From the IMG/VR virus record IMGVR_UViG_3300033182_000489, positions 1-64,000 of that record: a DNA stretch of 64,000 nucleotides; one strand, 5' to 3'. The position numbers were made by a program, and so were the translations under genes. Positions 7,583 to 14,084 of the stretch are shown piece by piece. The stretch is from a virus. The notes beneath the pieces were generated by a model. The model was not told where the DNA came from and did no database searches. It was given only the letters and a program-made list of their open reading frames with translations. The first letter of the stretch is position 1. Every line of letters starts with the position of its first letter.

Positions 7583-7954
7583 TCAAGGTTTCGGGACTTC
7601 CAGCCATACCCCGGCTCGGACTTCCTTCTTCTGGATGTTGTCGTCCATCGTCGTCTCGTCCACCTTCGGCCACTGGAAGTAGTCGGGGTGCTTCTGAGCG
7701 AGAGCGGTCAAACGCTCCTGTGACACCTGGTCCATGGTGGGGAGCAGGTCGAAGTACTGGCGTCGAGCCACGGGGTTGTTGCGGACGGTCCACAGAATGA
7801 ACTCGTCCTCCAGCACAGCAGGGTTGCCGGGGTACTTGACCCGCACCACGCGCCCATCCGGCAGCGTCTCAAGAGTGGTCGGACCGCCTTGCAGTCCGTT
7901 CACCTGCGCTGCGCCGAACGTCCAGAATCCGTAGGGCTGTGCTTGCTGTGCCAT
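7583..7954 (-). CDS. Probable virion-associated protein, function unknown
   Basis: A 123-residue protein starting MAQQAQPYGFWTFGAAQVNG at ATG 7954, four bases after GGAGG. It has a late-promoter motif just upstream, which supports a late structural or assembly role. No recognised domain or membrane segment. Confidence 0.55.
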   Translation of the reverse strand: MAQQAQPYGFWTFGAAQVNGLQGGPTTLETLPDGRVVRVKYPGNPAVLEDEFILWTVRNNPVARRQYFDLLPTMDQVSQERLTALAQKHPDYFQWPKVDETTMDDNIQKKEVRAGVWLEVPKP

Positions 7955-7977
7955 CTGGCCTCCACACAAGAGAATCC

Positions 7978-7993
7978 CATAGGGACACTACCG
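7978..7993 (-). promoter_or_regulatory. Late-promoter motif before the 7954 gene
   Basis: Minus strand CGGTAG-TGTCC-CTATG. The CGGTAG is also the final Arg codon and stop of the upstream gene (7988-8521). Confidence 0.65.
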
Positions 7994-8521
7994 AGGCGGG
8001 AGTTTCTTTGTGTGCAGCGGGGTGCTGGTAGACACCTCGTCCCGCAGCCGTCGGCTGGGCACGTCGTTCTCGGGCCGGGCTTCCGTGTTCCGGGCCGCAG
8101 AGATCGCTTCCATGATCTTCCGCTTCTGGCGTCCGAGGAGACTGATGTCGAGACCCAACCCTTCGGCCTCCTTCCGCAAGGCATCCAGTGAGGGGAGTCC
8201 CGCCCCTCCGGGCGCGGTCGTGACGTTGGGGTCGTGCCGTTCCTTTGCGTAGGAGATCCGCAGGCACACGGACCCGTCGGCCCCCACCTCGATGGAGGCG
8301 TTTCCACGGCGGCGGTGTCCCTTCATCATGTCCTTCGCTGCCAGAGCGACGAGGCTGTTGTCCGCGAGTGCCTCGTTGGCTCGGCGGATGGCCTCACTGG
8401 CCTCCTTGACCAACGTACCGACAGTCGTGAAGCCGTCGCCATCCGGCACGGCCACCGACAGCAGCGCGGACCGGAAGGGCTCCTGGACCGGGATGTCTAC
8501 GGGTTTGAGTTTGCGTGTCAC
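7988..8521 (-). CDS. Basic helical protein of unknown function
   Basis: A 177-residue protein. The best start is GTG 8521, with GGAGGT seven bases upstream. The body is Ala/Lys/Arg-rich and helical (KEASEAIRRANEALADNSLV, then AKDMMKGHRRRGNASIEVGA). It ends with Arg-stop formed by the CGGTAG of the next late promoter. No enzyme motif was seen. Confidence 0.55.
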   Translation of the reverse strand: MTRKLKPVDIPVQEPFRSALLSVAVPDGDGFTTVGTLVKEASEAIRRANEALADNSLVALAAKDMMKGHRRRGNASIEVGADGSVCLRISYAKERHDPNVTTAPGGAGLPSLDALRKEAEGLGLDISLLGRQKRKIMEAISAARNTEARPENDVPSRRLRDEVSTSTPLHTKKLPPR

Positions 8522-8648
8522 GGCTGTACCTCCCTCCATCTGTACCCGACAGCAACCAAAGTCCACCCCCCTGTCTCGTAAGCGGGGGTCAAACATAGCC
8601 CTCGATGGGTACATTTCTTTCACACCCACCCCAAAGTGAGGGCATCCG

Positions 8649-9311
8649 ATGAACCACAAGGCGATCTGCTTCCTGGACACTGAAACCACCGGCCTCGACC
8701 CGCAGAAGGCCGAGGTCATCGAGGTCGCGGTGATCCGCCGTGATCCTGATGGCACCGAGACTCGGTTCCACACGCTGATCAAGCCTGAGCGCATCGAGGA
8801 CGCCCACCCGAAGGCGCTGGAGGTCAACGGCTACGCTGATGATCCCTCACGCTGGGACGACGCCCCGACGATGGCCGAGGTCGGCGACCAGATCGCGGAC
8901 ATCACGAGAAACTCGGTCATCTGCGGCCACAACGTCTCGTTCGACGAGGCCATGATCTCGGCCAACTTCAAGCGGTCCGGGGTCAAGCGCCGCATCCCGT
9001 ACCACAAGATCGACACCGTGACGCTGGCCTGGGAGCACCTGGTCCCCATGGGACTGGAGCGCATGAGCATGGATCGCATCCGGGAGTTCCTCGGTTGGTC
9101 GAAGGAGGGGGCCCACACGGCGATGAAGGACGCCGAGGACGCCATGAGCCTCTACGACCTGCTGTGCAGGATCACCCCGGAGAGGCGGGAAGACCTGCGC
9201 CGCTACCTGACCATCAAGAAGATCCACGACGAGTCCGAGGAGGAGACGCCCTGGATCTGGGACGACTACCACTCCCCTCCACAGGGTGATCAGGGCAAGT
9301 CGGAGGAGTAG
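8649..9311 (+). CDS. DEDDh 3'-5' exonuclease (DnaQ/RNase T type)
   Basis: A 220-residue protein with all DnaQ-family exonuclease motifs: ExoI FLDTETTGLD (D10, E12), ExoII VICGHNVSFDEAMI (D99) and ExoIII HTAMKDAEDA (H156, D161). This is a two-metal 3'-5' exonuclease, probably for proofreading, repair or nucleotide salvage. The family A polymerase at 46.8-49.6 kb has its own exonuclease domain, so this is probably a separate activity. It is divergent from the minus gene ending at 8521, with a short promoter-bearing gap between them. Confidence 0.92.
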   Translation: MNHKAICFLDTETTGLDPQKAEVIEVAVIRRDPDGTETRFHTLIKPERIEDAHPKALEVNGYADDPSRWDDAPTMAEVGDQIADITRNSVICGHNVSFDEAMISANFKRSGVKRRIPYHKIDTVTLAWEHLVPMGLERMSMDRIREFLGWSKEGAHTAMKDAEDAMSLYDLLCRITPERREDLRRYLTIKKIHDESEEETPWIWDDYHSPPQGDQGKSEE

Positions 9312-9434
9312 GTGTCCGCAAGCACCCCTGTCGTGCGTCTCCGGGATAGCACACACCACAGGAGTGCCCATGGGGTCTTCCTGCGGTCCCCTGACCCCGA
9401 TGGTGAGGGCGGCATCTACTGGTGGTCGCGGTAG
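9312..9434 (+). CDS. Very small protein (40 aa) coupled to the exonuclease
   Basis: Starts at GTG immediately after the exonuclease stop, with GGAGG five bases upstream. The product begins with Ser/Thr/Arg-rich sequence and ends GGIYWWSR. Its last codon and stop are the CGGTAG of a plus-strand late promoter, the same gene-end arrangement as in several minus-strand genes. This makes it a likely real gene despite its size. Function unknown. Confidence 0.5.
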   Translation: MSASTPVVRLRDSTHHRSAHGVFLRSPDPDGEGGIYWWSR

Positions 9435-9444
9435 GGAGCCTATG
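9429..9444 (+). promoter_or_regulatory. Late-promoter motif on the plus strand
   Basis: CGGTAG-GGAGC-CTATG, the only exact plus-strand copy noticed. It precedes a plus-strand gene, whereas all other exact copies precede minus-strand genes, so orientation follows transcription. Confidence 0.65.
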
Positions 9445-9482
9445 GGCGATGGTTAGAGTGAACCCTCAACCCGGAGCCTCTC

Positions 9483-9695
9483 ATGCCTTCTCGTTCCACC
9501 ACTTCTGAGTACCAGCCCTCTCCCCCCTTCAACCGTCTGCGCGTCAAGGGCAGCGGATCCAGCGAGAGCGCCATGCCCGCCAACGGTGTGACGGTGGCCA
9601 ACACCACCAACACCGTGCGCCCCAACGCTTGCTGTGCGCCGACCTCGGCCACCACCGGGAACATGCCGAAGATCACGCCGCGCTTCTCGGCGTAG
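9483..9695 (+). CDS. Small single-gene late transcript, possible minor virion protein
   Basis: A 70-residue protein, MPSRSTTSEYQPSPPFNRLR, rich in Ser, Thr, Asn and Pro with two adjacent Cys. It starts seven bases after GGAG. It has its own late promoter (9429) and its own strong terminator (9727), so it forms a one-gene late unit, which suggests high or separate expression. No homology recognised. Confidence 0.6.
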   Translation: MPSRSTTSEYQPSPPFNRLRVKGSGSSESAMPANGVTVANTTNTVRPNACCAPTSATTGNMPKITPRFSA

Positions 9696-9726
9696 CCTTT
9701 CCGACTCCTGCTCCCTGCGGAGTCAG

Positions 9727-9762
9727 AAGCCCTCGCCAATCCGGCGGGGGCTTCCTCGTTTT
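9727..9762 (+). terminator. Rho-independent terminator
   Basis: An 11-bp stem with one G-T pair (AAGCCCTCGCC with GGCGGGGGCTT), 4-nt loop, then CCTCGTTTT on the plus strand. It ends the 9483-9695 unit and touches the stop codon of the convergent gene. Confidence 0.85.
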
Positions 9763-10108
9763 AGGACAGGGCAGAAATCAGGTCGGTCTTCTTCATGGAC
9801 GAGTAGCCCTTGATCCCACGCTCCTTCGCGAGGGCCTTCAACTCGGTGACCTTCATCTTGGTCAGGTCCACCGCCTCGACGACCTCCTCCACGGCGTCCT
9901 CGACGGCTTCGACAGCCTCGACGACTTCCTGCTTGATCTCCTCCACGGTCTCCTTGACCTCGGCGACATCCTCAGCGATGCGCTCGGGCGGCTTCTTGCC
10001 GAGGCGTCGGAACGCCTTGACCAGGGTGGCCCATGGGGTGCAGGTCTTCTTCCGGGAGGAGCCACGCTCGTGGCCCTTGACCATCTTCTTGGCGATGCGC
10101 TTGTTCAT
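9761..10108 (-). CDS. Coiled-coil protein with C-terminal SAP/Rho-N-like motif
   Basis: A 115-residue protein. It has a basic N-terminus (MNKRIAKKMVKGHERGSSRK), a strongly acidic coiled coil at about 45-80 (Glu/Val heptads) and a C-terminal helix pair (LTKMKVTELKALAKERGIKG, then MKKTDLISALS) of the SAP/Rho N-terminal type. It overlaps the actin-like gene upstream by one base (TGATG), so the two are co-translated. It could be a partner or DNA adaptor of that filament protein, by analogy with plasmid partition pairs; this is an inference. Confidence 0.6.
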   Translation of the reverse strand: MNKRIAKKMVKGHERGSSRKKTCTPWATLVKAFRRLGKKPPERIAEDVAEVKETVEEIKQEVVEAVEAVEDAVEEVVEAVDLTKMKVTELKALAKERGIKGYSSMKKTDLISALS

Positions 10109-11124
10109 CAGTCTTCCTCGTGCTCCTGCATGGCCTGGATCAGCAGACCTCGCGCAACAGCGTTCAATGGGTCCGAGGCATGACGGATTTCACTGACCTC
10201 GATGGGGAATCGCTTCCGCTTCTTCTCAAACACCTGCTCAAAGAAGGGCAGGAAGTTGCCAGCGAGGGACGTGCCGCCGCTGACCACGATGGGAATCGGC
10301 TTCGGCAGGGCGAAGCGGTCCTTGATCTTCATGAACTCGCGGGCCGTCTGGTCCACGCAGTACTCGATCAGGCTCTTGTAGTAGAGGGCGAGGGCTTCTT
10401 CCTCACGGGACTTCGGGTCCATGAGGTCGATGCCCTTCTCCTTGAGGGCGCAGATGCGGCTCTGGGTGCTGCCGGTCGCCTTCGCGGCCCCAGCGTCGAT
10501 CCAGTCGCCACCACGCGCCACGGAGAAGCACAGCCCCTCCACGCCCGAGACGGCGAGAGCGAGGTTGCACATGCCGGACCCGAACGAGATGCCCAGACCG
10601 GAGAAGCCGTCGGCGGCAGTCTCGGCGTAGACGATGGCCATGGCCTCGTTGCCAGCGTAGGCGTCGAACCCGCACTCGCTCACGATGCGCTCAAACACCC
10701 CTCGGTGGTAGACGACATCGCGGTCGGCATCCACGGGAGCGGCGGGCACGGAGAAATAGCAGGCTTCGTCCTCGGAGACGGGGTCACCGAGGACGTTCTT
10801 GATCATCACGCCGAGGACATCGAGAGCATCCATCTCACCCGCCGAGATCAAGCCCTGCGACAGTGGACGCCGGGCCTCGCGACCGAAGACGTTGGCCATC
10901 TCCATGGCGGCATCTCCGACGACGATGATCCCGTCCTCTCCGTGGTCAATGAAGTTGACTCCAGACAACTTGAGCATTCGCTTCGCCCCTGCGTCGAGGT
11001 CCAGGAACGCATCACGCATCCGGCTGGTCTCAACCGACCCATCCGTGGTGCGCCTGGCCGAGACGATGTTCATGGTGCCAATGTCCAGACCGACACCCAG
11101 GGGGGCTTGCTTCTTCGTTGCCAT
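10108..11124 (-). CDS. Actin-like ATPase (ParM/MreB/Hsp70 superfamily)
   Basis: A 338-residue protein, close to the usual length of bacterial actins. It shows phosphate-1 LGVGLDIGTMNIVSA (residues 9-23), phosphate-2 GISFGSGMCNLALAV (178-192), and the adenosine loop VVSGGTSLAGNF near 280-292. The GNEAMAIVYAE segment between them is also typical. Bacterial actins form ATP-driven filaments that move or position DNA or membranes. It is flanked by the coupled coiled-coil gene (9761) and a structural-looking gene. Role in this phage unknown: DNA positioning, partition of a plasmid-like state, or intracellular transport. Confidence 0.85.
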   Translation of the reverse strand: MATKKQAPLGVGLDIGTMNIVSARRTTDGSVETSRMRDAFLDLDAGAKRMLKLSGVNFIDHGEDGIIVVGDAAMEMANVFGREARRPLSQGLISAGEMDALDVLGVMIKNVLGDPVSEDEACYFSVPAAPVDADRDVVYHRGVFERIVSECGFDAYAGNEAMAIVYAETAADGFSGLGISFGSGMCNLALAVSGVEGLCFSVARGGDWIDAGAAKATGSTQSRICALKEKGIDLMDPKSREEEALALYYKSLIEYCVDQTAREFMKIKDRFALPKPIPIVVSGGTSLAGNFLPFFEQVFEKKRKRFPIEVSEIRHASDPLNAVARGLLIQAMQEHEED

Positions 11125-11133
11125 GTGATTCTC

Positions 11134-11799
11134 CTACGACTTCTTCTTGCGGAGGGCCTTGAGGGCGGATGCAGCGTCATCCAGCCCACCAGCATCAGCA
11201 GAGGAGTCGGACTTGACTGTGAGGTTTTCTGTGTCAGACCTGACAATACCCGTGGGAATGAACAAGGGCTCCTCGGGCCCGTTGACCACGAGGTCTGTAG
11301 GTGACGAGGCTGAGGATGCGGGGGCGATCTGGGCCGTCCGCAGGGCTTGTGACACGGCCTGCTGGACCACCTCCTCGATGCCCGCCGTAGGAGCGGCGCT
11401 GGGCGCGGCGTTCGCCAGGAGCGTCTGCATCTGCGAGGTCATAGCAGCGATGGCCTGTGCAGCGGCCTCGGTGGCGGCCTTCTCGACCATCGCCTGAGCC
11501 TGCTCCGCTGTGACCCCCTCCTTGACCACTTCTTTGGTCGTGTGGTGGACCGTGTTGTGGCGAGGCACCTTGCTCGGACGGGACAGCCCAACCGTGTGGA
11601 TCTTCGGCTTGTTTGGGGGGTCTTGAGACACTCGGCACCTCTGGCTGGAGGATACCCGCACCTTCCCCAGCCTTATGAGGGTCTGGAGACAGGCGGATCG
11701 CTTGAAGTCCTCCTGTTCGATCCACACCGGACCTGGCCCGACGGTGATCCCGAGGTCTTCGATGGGGGTTGGTTTGTCGGCATCCACTCGCAACGGCAT
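11134..11799 (-). CDS. Probable structural/assembly protein with Ala/Gln-rich helix
   Basis: A 221-residue protein starting MPLRVDADKPTPIEDLGITV. ATG 11799 overlaps the previous stop (TGATG) behind AAGGAG. The N-terminal 60 residues look folded. A long Ala/Gln/Glu helix follows (about 90-140), then a Pro/Ser-rich linker and a Lys-rich end (ALKALRKKKS). No family recognised; context is neck and tail genes. Confidence 0.5.
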   Translation of the reverse strand: MPLRVDADKPTPIEDLGITVGPGPVWIEQEDFKRSACLQTLIRLGKVRVSSSQRCRVSQDPPNKPKIHTVGLSRPSKVPRHNTVHHTTKEVVKEGVTAEQAQAMVEKAATEAAAQAIAAMTSQMQTLLANAAPSAAPTAGIEEVVQQAVSQALRTAQIAPASSASSPTDLVVNGPEEPLFIPTGIVRSDTENLTVKSDSSADAGGLDDAASALKALRKKKS

Positions 11800-12356
11800 C
11801 AAAACAGGTCTCCTTGAGTGAGGGCCAGTTGGACGATCTCCTCGGCCAACTCCTCCATCACCCTTACCCGCCCCTTCTTCACACCTCGCTCGATGAAGGT
11901 GTACCGAAGAAAACCGGGGTGGATCCATGCGTCGGCTGTGGTCATTGGAGCCGAACGGAAGATCACGGTCCCTTCCTGGGTCACCAGAGGCACCGTCTTG
12001 ACCTTCGGCTGCATGAGCCAGGTCATCGGGAAGGGCTTCGACGCACCCTTCTCCCCCGGCTTCGCCATGTGCTGCTCGGCTGTGGGCCAGTCCGAGACGA
12101 TCTCGATCTGCTTGTTGGAGATCCGGTACGAGAAGGACTCCACGAACTTGCGGCTGTCAGGGATCGGCACCGGCTTGCCTCGGCCCCGGAGGCCAGCCGT
12201 CTTCGCCATGTCCTTCATGATCTCCTTCTTCACGGAGTCGAGGATGATCTCGGCGGCCTTCCTGAGCATGGTCGGCGGCATCTGGACTGCGTTGGGCGCA
12301 TCCCGCTTGAGCAGGGGCTTCCCGTAGACGCCCCGGAGCCGCATGTTCTTACTCAC
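11799..12356 (-). CDS. Possible HK97-gp10-like neck/tail-completion protein
   Basis: A 185-residue protein (GTG 12356 start, overlapping the upstream stop; an ATG four codons in is an alternative). It has an N-terminal helix (LRKAAEIILDSVKKEIMKDM), a beta-rich middle with RKFVESFSYRISNKQIEIVS, and a C-terminal helix after DAWIHPGFLRYTFIERGVKK. This helix, beta-sheet, helix layout resembles small HK97-gp10-like proteins at the head-tail joint. It lies downstream of the connector-like gene 14085-16199. Tentative. Confidence 0.4.
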   Translation of the reverse strand: MSKNMRLRGVYGKPLLKRDAPNAVQMPPTMLRKAAEIILDSVKKEIMKDMAKTAGLRGRGKPVPIPDSRKFVESFSYRISNKQIEIVSDWPTAEQHMAKPGEKGASKPFPMTWLMQPKVKTVPLVTQEGTVIFRSAPMTTADAWIHPGFLRYTFIERGVKKGRVRVMEELAEEIVQLALTQGDLF

Positions 12357-12663
12357 CGAACACCTTCCATAGGGTCACACCCAGCGAGATCACCGACAGG
12401 ACGGATCCCATGATGGCCAGGCGCTTGCTGAAACGCGCCTGGGTGTAGGCGTCACCGAGGTTGTCCCGCTTGATCTTGTAGTCGAAGTGGTCCATCGGAG
12501 TCAGGCCGGGGACGCGCTCAAAGAAGTCTTTGCACTCCCGCTGCTCAAACACGTCGTCGTCCATGAGGCGGTGCTGATACCAGAGGCACACCCCTGCGTA
12601 TTTCTGCTCGTGGTGGTTGTCAGGGTACTTCGACCACAGCCCACATCGTCCGCATCTCGCCAT
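12349..12663 (-). CDS. Small zinc-finger protein with C-terminal membrane segment
   Basis: A 104-residue protein. The N-terminus has MARCGRCGLW and a later Cys/His pair (GVCLWYQHR), suggesting a metal site. The last 25 residues (RLAIMGSVLSVISLGVTLWK) form one membrane span. It overlaps the next gene by 8 bp. Probably a membrane-anchored cytoplasmic protein. Function unknown. Confidence 0.55.
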   Translation of the reverse strand: MARCGRCGLWSKYPDNHHEQKYAGVCLWYQHRLMDDDVFEQRECKDFFERVPGLTPMDHFDYKIKRDNLGDAYTQARFSKRLAIMGSVLSVISLGVTLWKVFGE

Positions 12664-12706
12664 GACGGCCTCCTACAGGGAGATCACCATAGGAAAGGTA
12701 GCGGGA

Positions 12707-13033
12707 TCAGTGCTCGCCTTCGCCCAGGATGGCGAACGTGGGAGTCCCTTCCCCCACCCATGCGCCCGACGTGTTGAAGCCGAACCAGTCACGAGCCGCG
12801 TCGAAGTCGCAGTCCAGCCACTTCATGATGGCCTCCAGGCACTTGTCGATGTCGTAGACGGCGACGTGGACGCGAGCCTGGCGGGGCCAACTGTCGTTGG
12901 GGTCATCCGTGACCCCGATCAGGGCAGGGTCGTAGACCTCACGAGGCTCCAGGAGCATCGCGTTGGGATTCAGTGTCTCCAACTCCCGTAGGACTTCCTC
13001 GACGCTCACGACCCGCTCCTTGCTATGCGCCAT
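12707..13033 (-). CDS. Protein of unknown function (108 aa)
   Basis: Starts MAHSKERVVSVEEVLRELET at an ATG behind GAGG. Mixed alpha/beta with ARVHVAVYDIDKCLEAIMKW and a Trp/Phe-rich end. No membrane span or catalytic motif. A degenerate late-type box is visible downstream at about 12690, before the next gene. Confidence 0.5.
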   Translation of the reverse strand: MAHSKERVVSVEEVLRELETLNPNAMLLEPREVYDPALIGVTDDPNDSWPRQARVHVAVYDIDKCLEAIMKWLDCDFDAARDWFGFNTSGAWVGEGTPTFAILGEGEH

Positions 13034-13040
13034 CCTACCC

Positions 13041-13991
13041 TCAGCACCACAACCGACACACCTGTGTGCCCTTGTCGAGCACCTGGAGGAGATGTGCGAT
13101 GGCGAACCCGCTCTTGATCTCGTCGCCGGAGTACCTGAGCACGGTGTAGCCCATGTCGTACATCGCCAACGCCGTTGCTTCGTCGTCCGCCATCTTCACG
13201 GCGGGGTCGCCGTGGACGGCTCCTGGACCGTGGAACGCCACGCCGTCGCACAGCACGATAGCCTTGCTTGACCCCATGACGACCTTGATGTCGGCTTCCC
13301 GGCGGACCTTCTTCCCACCGACAGTCACGGTCATCCACTCGTTACGACCACACGGCTCGACACCGCAGTCCCGCATCTGCTCCACGAACAGCCGCTCCAG
13401 ACCGCTGCCGAGGCGGGCCTTCTCCCGGTTCTTGCGGGCAGTCCTCACCCTCCGCTTCCTCACCCTCCGCTTGTACTTGTCCTCGCTGCCGACCACCTGC
13501 ACGACGAGTTCTCGCGCTGCGGTGTAGTCGAGTCCTGTGGCCATGAGGTCACGGACACCACCACCGCTGGCGATGATGTCCGCCGCACTCTGTAGATGTT
13601 CCACGGGGTCAATCTTGGGCTTGTAGCCCACAGGCCACCGCGCCTTGCTGTTCCCGCACTTGGAGTGGGTGCGAGGGTCAGGCGTCTTGTCGAAGCGAAG
13701 TGCCTCGTACTTCCGCTTGCTCATGGTCTGCCGCAGCCGCTCACACCGAGGACATCGCTTGGAGTCCTTCAACCGCTTGTCGGTGATCTCAAACAGGTCA
13801 CCGCACTTCCGGCACCGCAGGGTCGCCCGGTACTCGGCTCGCCATGCGTGCCATCGTGCCTTGAAGGCTCGGTGTGCCTCGTCGGGGTTGTGCCTCTCCG
13901 AGAGGTGTAGACCGAGGGCGTTGTAGTTGCGGCTCACCTTCCCGCAGACCTCGCATGGTCCGAGGAAGGGAAGGGTATGGTCGTCCTGCAT
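13041..13991 (-). CDS. Vsr-like (EDxHD-type) putative homing endonuclease with zinc fingers
   Basis: A 316-residue protein starting MQDDHTLPFLGPCEVCGKVS. It has a C2H2-type finger (C13, C16, H29, H34), a four-Cys ribbon (C60, C63, C80, C83) and a Lys/Arg-rich linker. The C-terminal nuclease domain at about 200-316 has SGLERLFVEQ, RREADIKVV, VLCDGVAFHG, then YTVLRYSGDEI. The Glu, Asp and DGxxFHG pattern resembles very-short-patch-repair-like nucleases, some of which are phage homing endonucleases. It lies between late structural genes and carries the same leader as the two GIY-YIG genes, which supports a homing role. Confidence 0.7.
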   Translation of the reverse strand: MQDDHTLPFLGPCEVCGKVSRNYNALGLHLSERHNPDEAHRAFKARWHAWRAEYRATLRCRKCGDLFEITDKRLKDSKRCPRCERLRQTMSKRKYEALRFDKTPDPRTHSKCGNSKARWPVGYKPKIDPVEHLQSAADIIASGGGVRDLMATGLDYTAARELVVQVVGSEDKYKRRVRKRRVRTARKNREKARLGSGLERLFVEQMRDCGVEPCGRNEWMTVTVGGKKVRREADIKVVMGSSKAIVLCDGVAFHGPGAVHGDPAVKMADDEATALAMYDMGYTVLRYSGDEIKSGFAIAHLLQVLDKGTQVCRLWC

Positions 13992-13996
13992 GGTGA

Positions 13997-14051
13997 ACCT
14001 CTGGTACAGGTTTGCTTTGCAGGAGGTCGGGTGTTGCAGCACTCGGCCTCC
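13997..14051 (-). promoter_or_regulatory. Homing-endonuclease leader element, copy 2
   Basis: A 12-bp hairpin with two A/C mismatches and loop CTGCAA (14022-14051), then the inverted repeat AACCT-7 nt-AGGTT covering the ribosome binding site, then ATG 13991. Paired changes relative to copy 3 (TACCT/AGGTA) support a real RNA stem. Confidence 0.6.
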
Positions 14052-14064
14052 ACCCTTCTGGGAT

Positions 14065-14080
14065 CATAGGATCACTACCG
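14065..14080 (-). promoter_or_regulatory. Late-promoter motif before the Vsr-like gene
   Basis: Minus strand CGGTAG-TGATC-CTATG, placed just upstream of the leader hairpin and 4 bp after the stop of the structural gene 14085-16199. Confidence 0.65.
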
Positions 14081-14084
14081 GGGG

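Noticed and set aside
13992-14042. Upstream in-frame start (14042) for the Vsr-like gene
   Set aside because: It would put the leader hairpins inside the coding region; ATG 13991 has the ribosome site in the conserved position and the MQDDHTL start shared with the 28684 gene.
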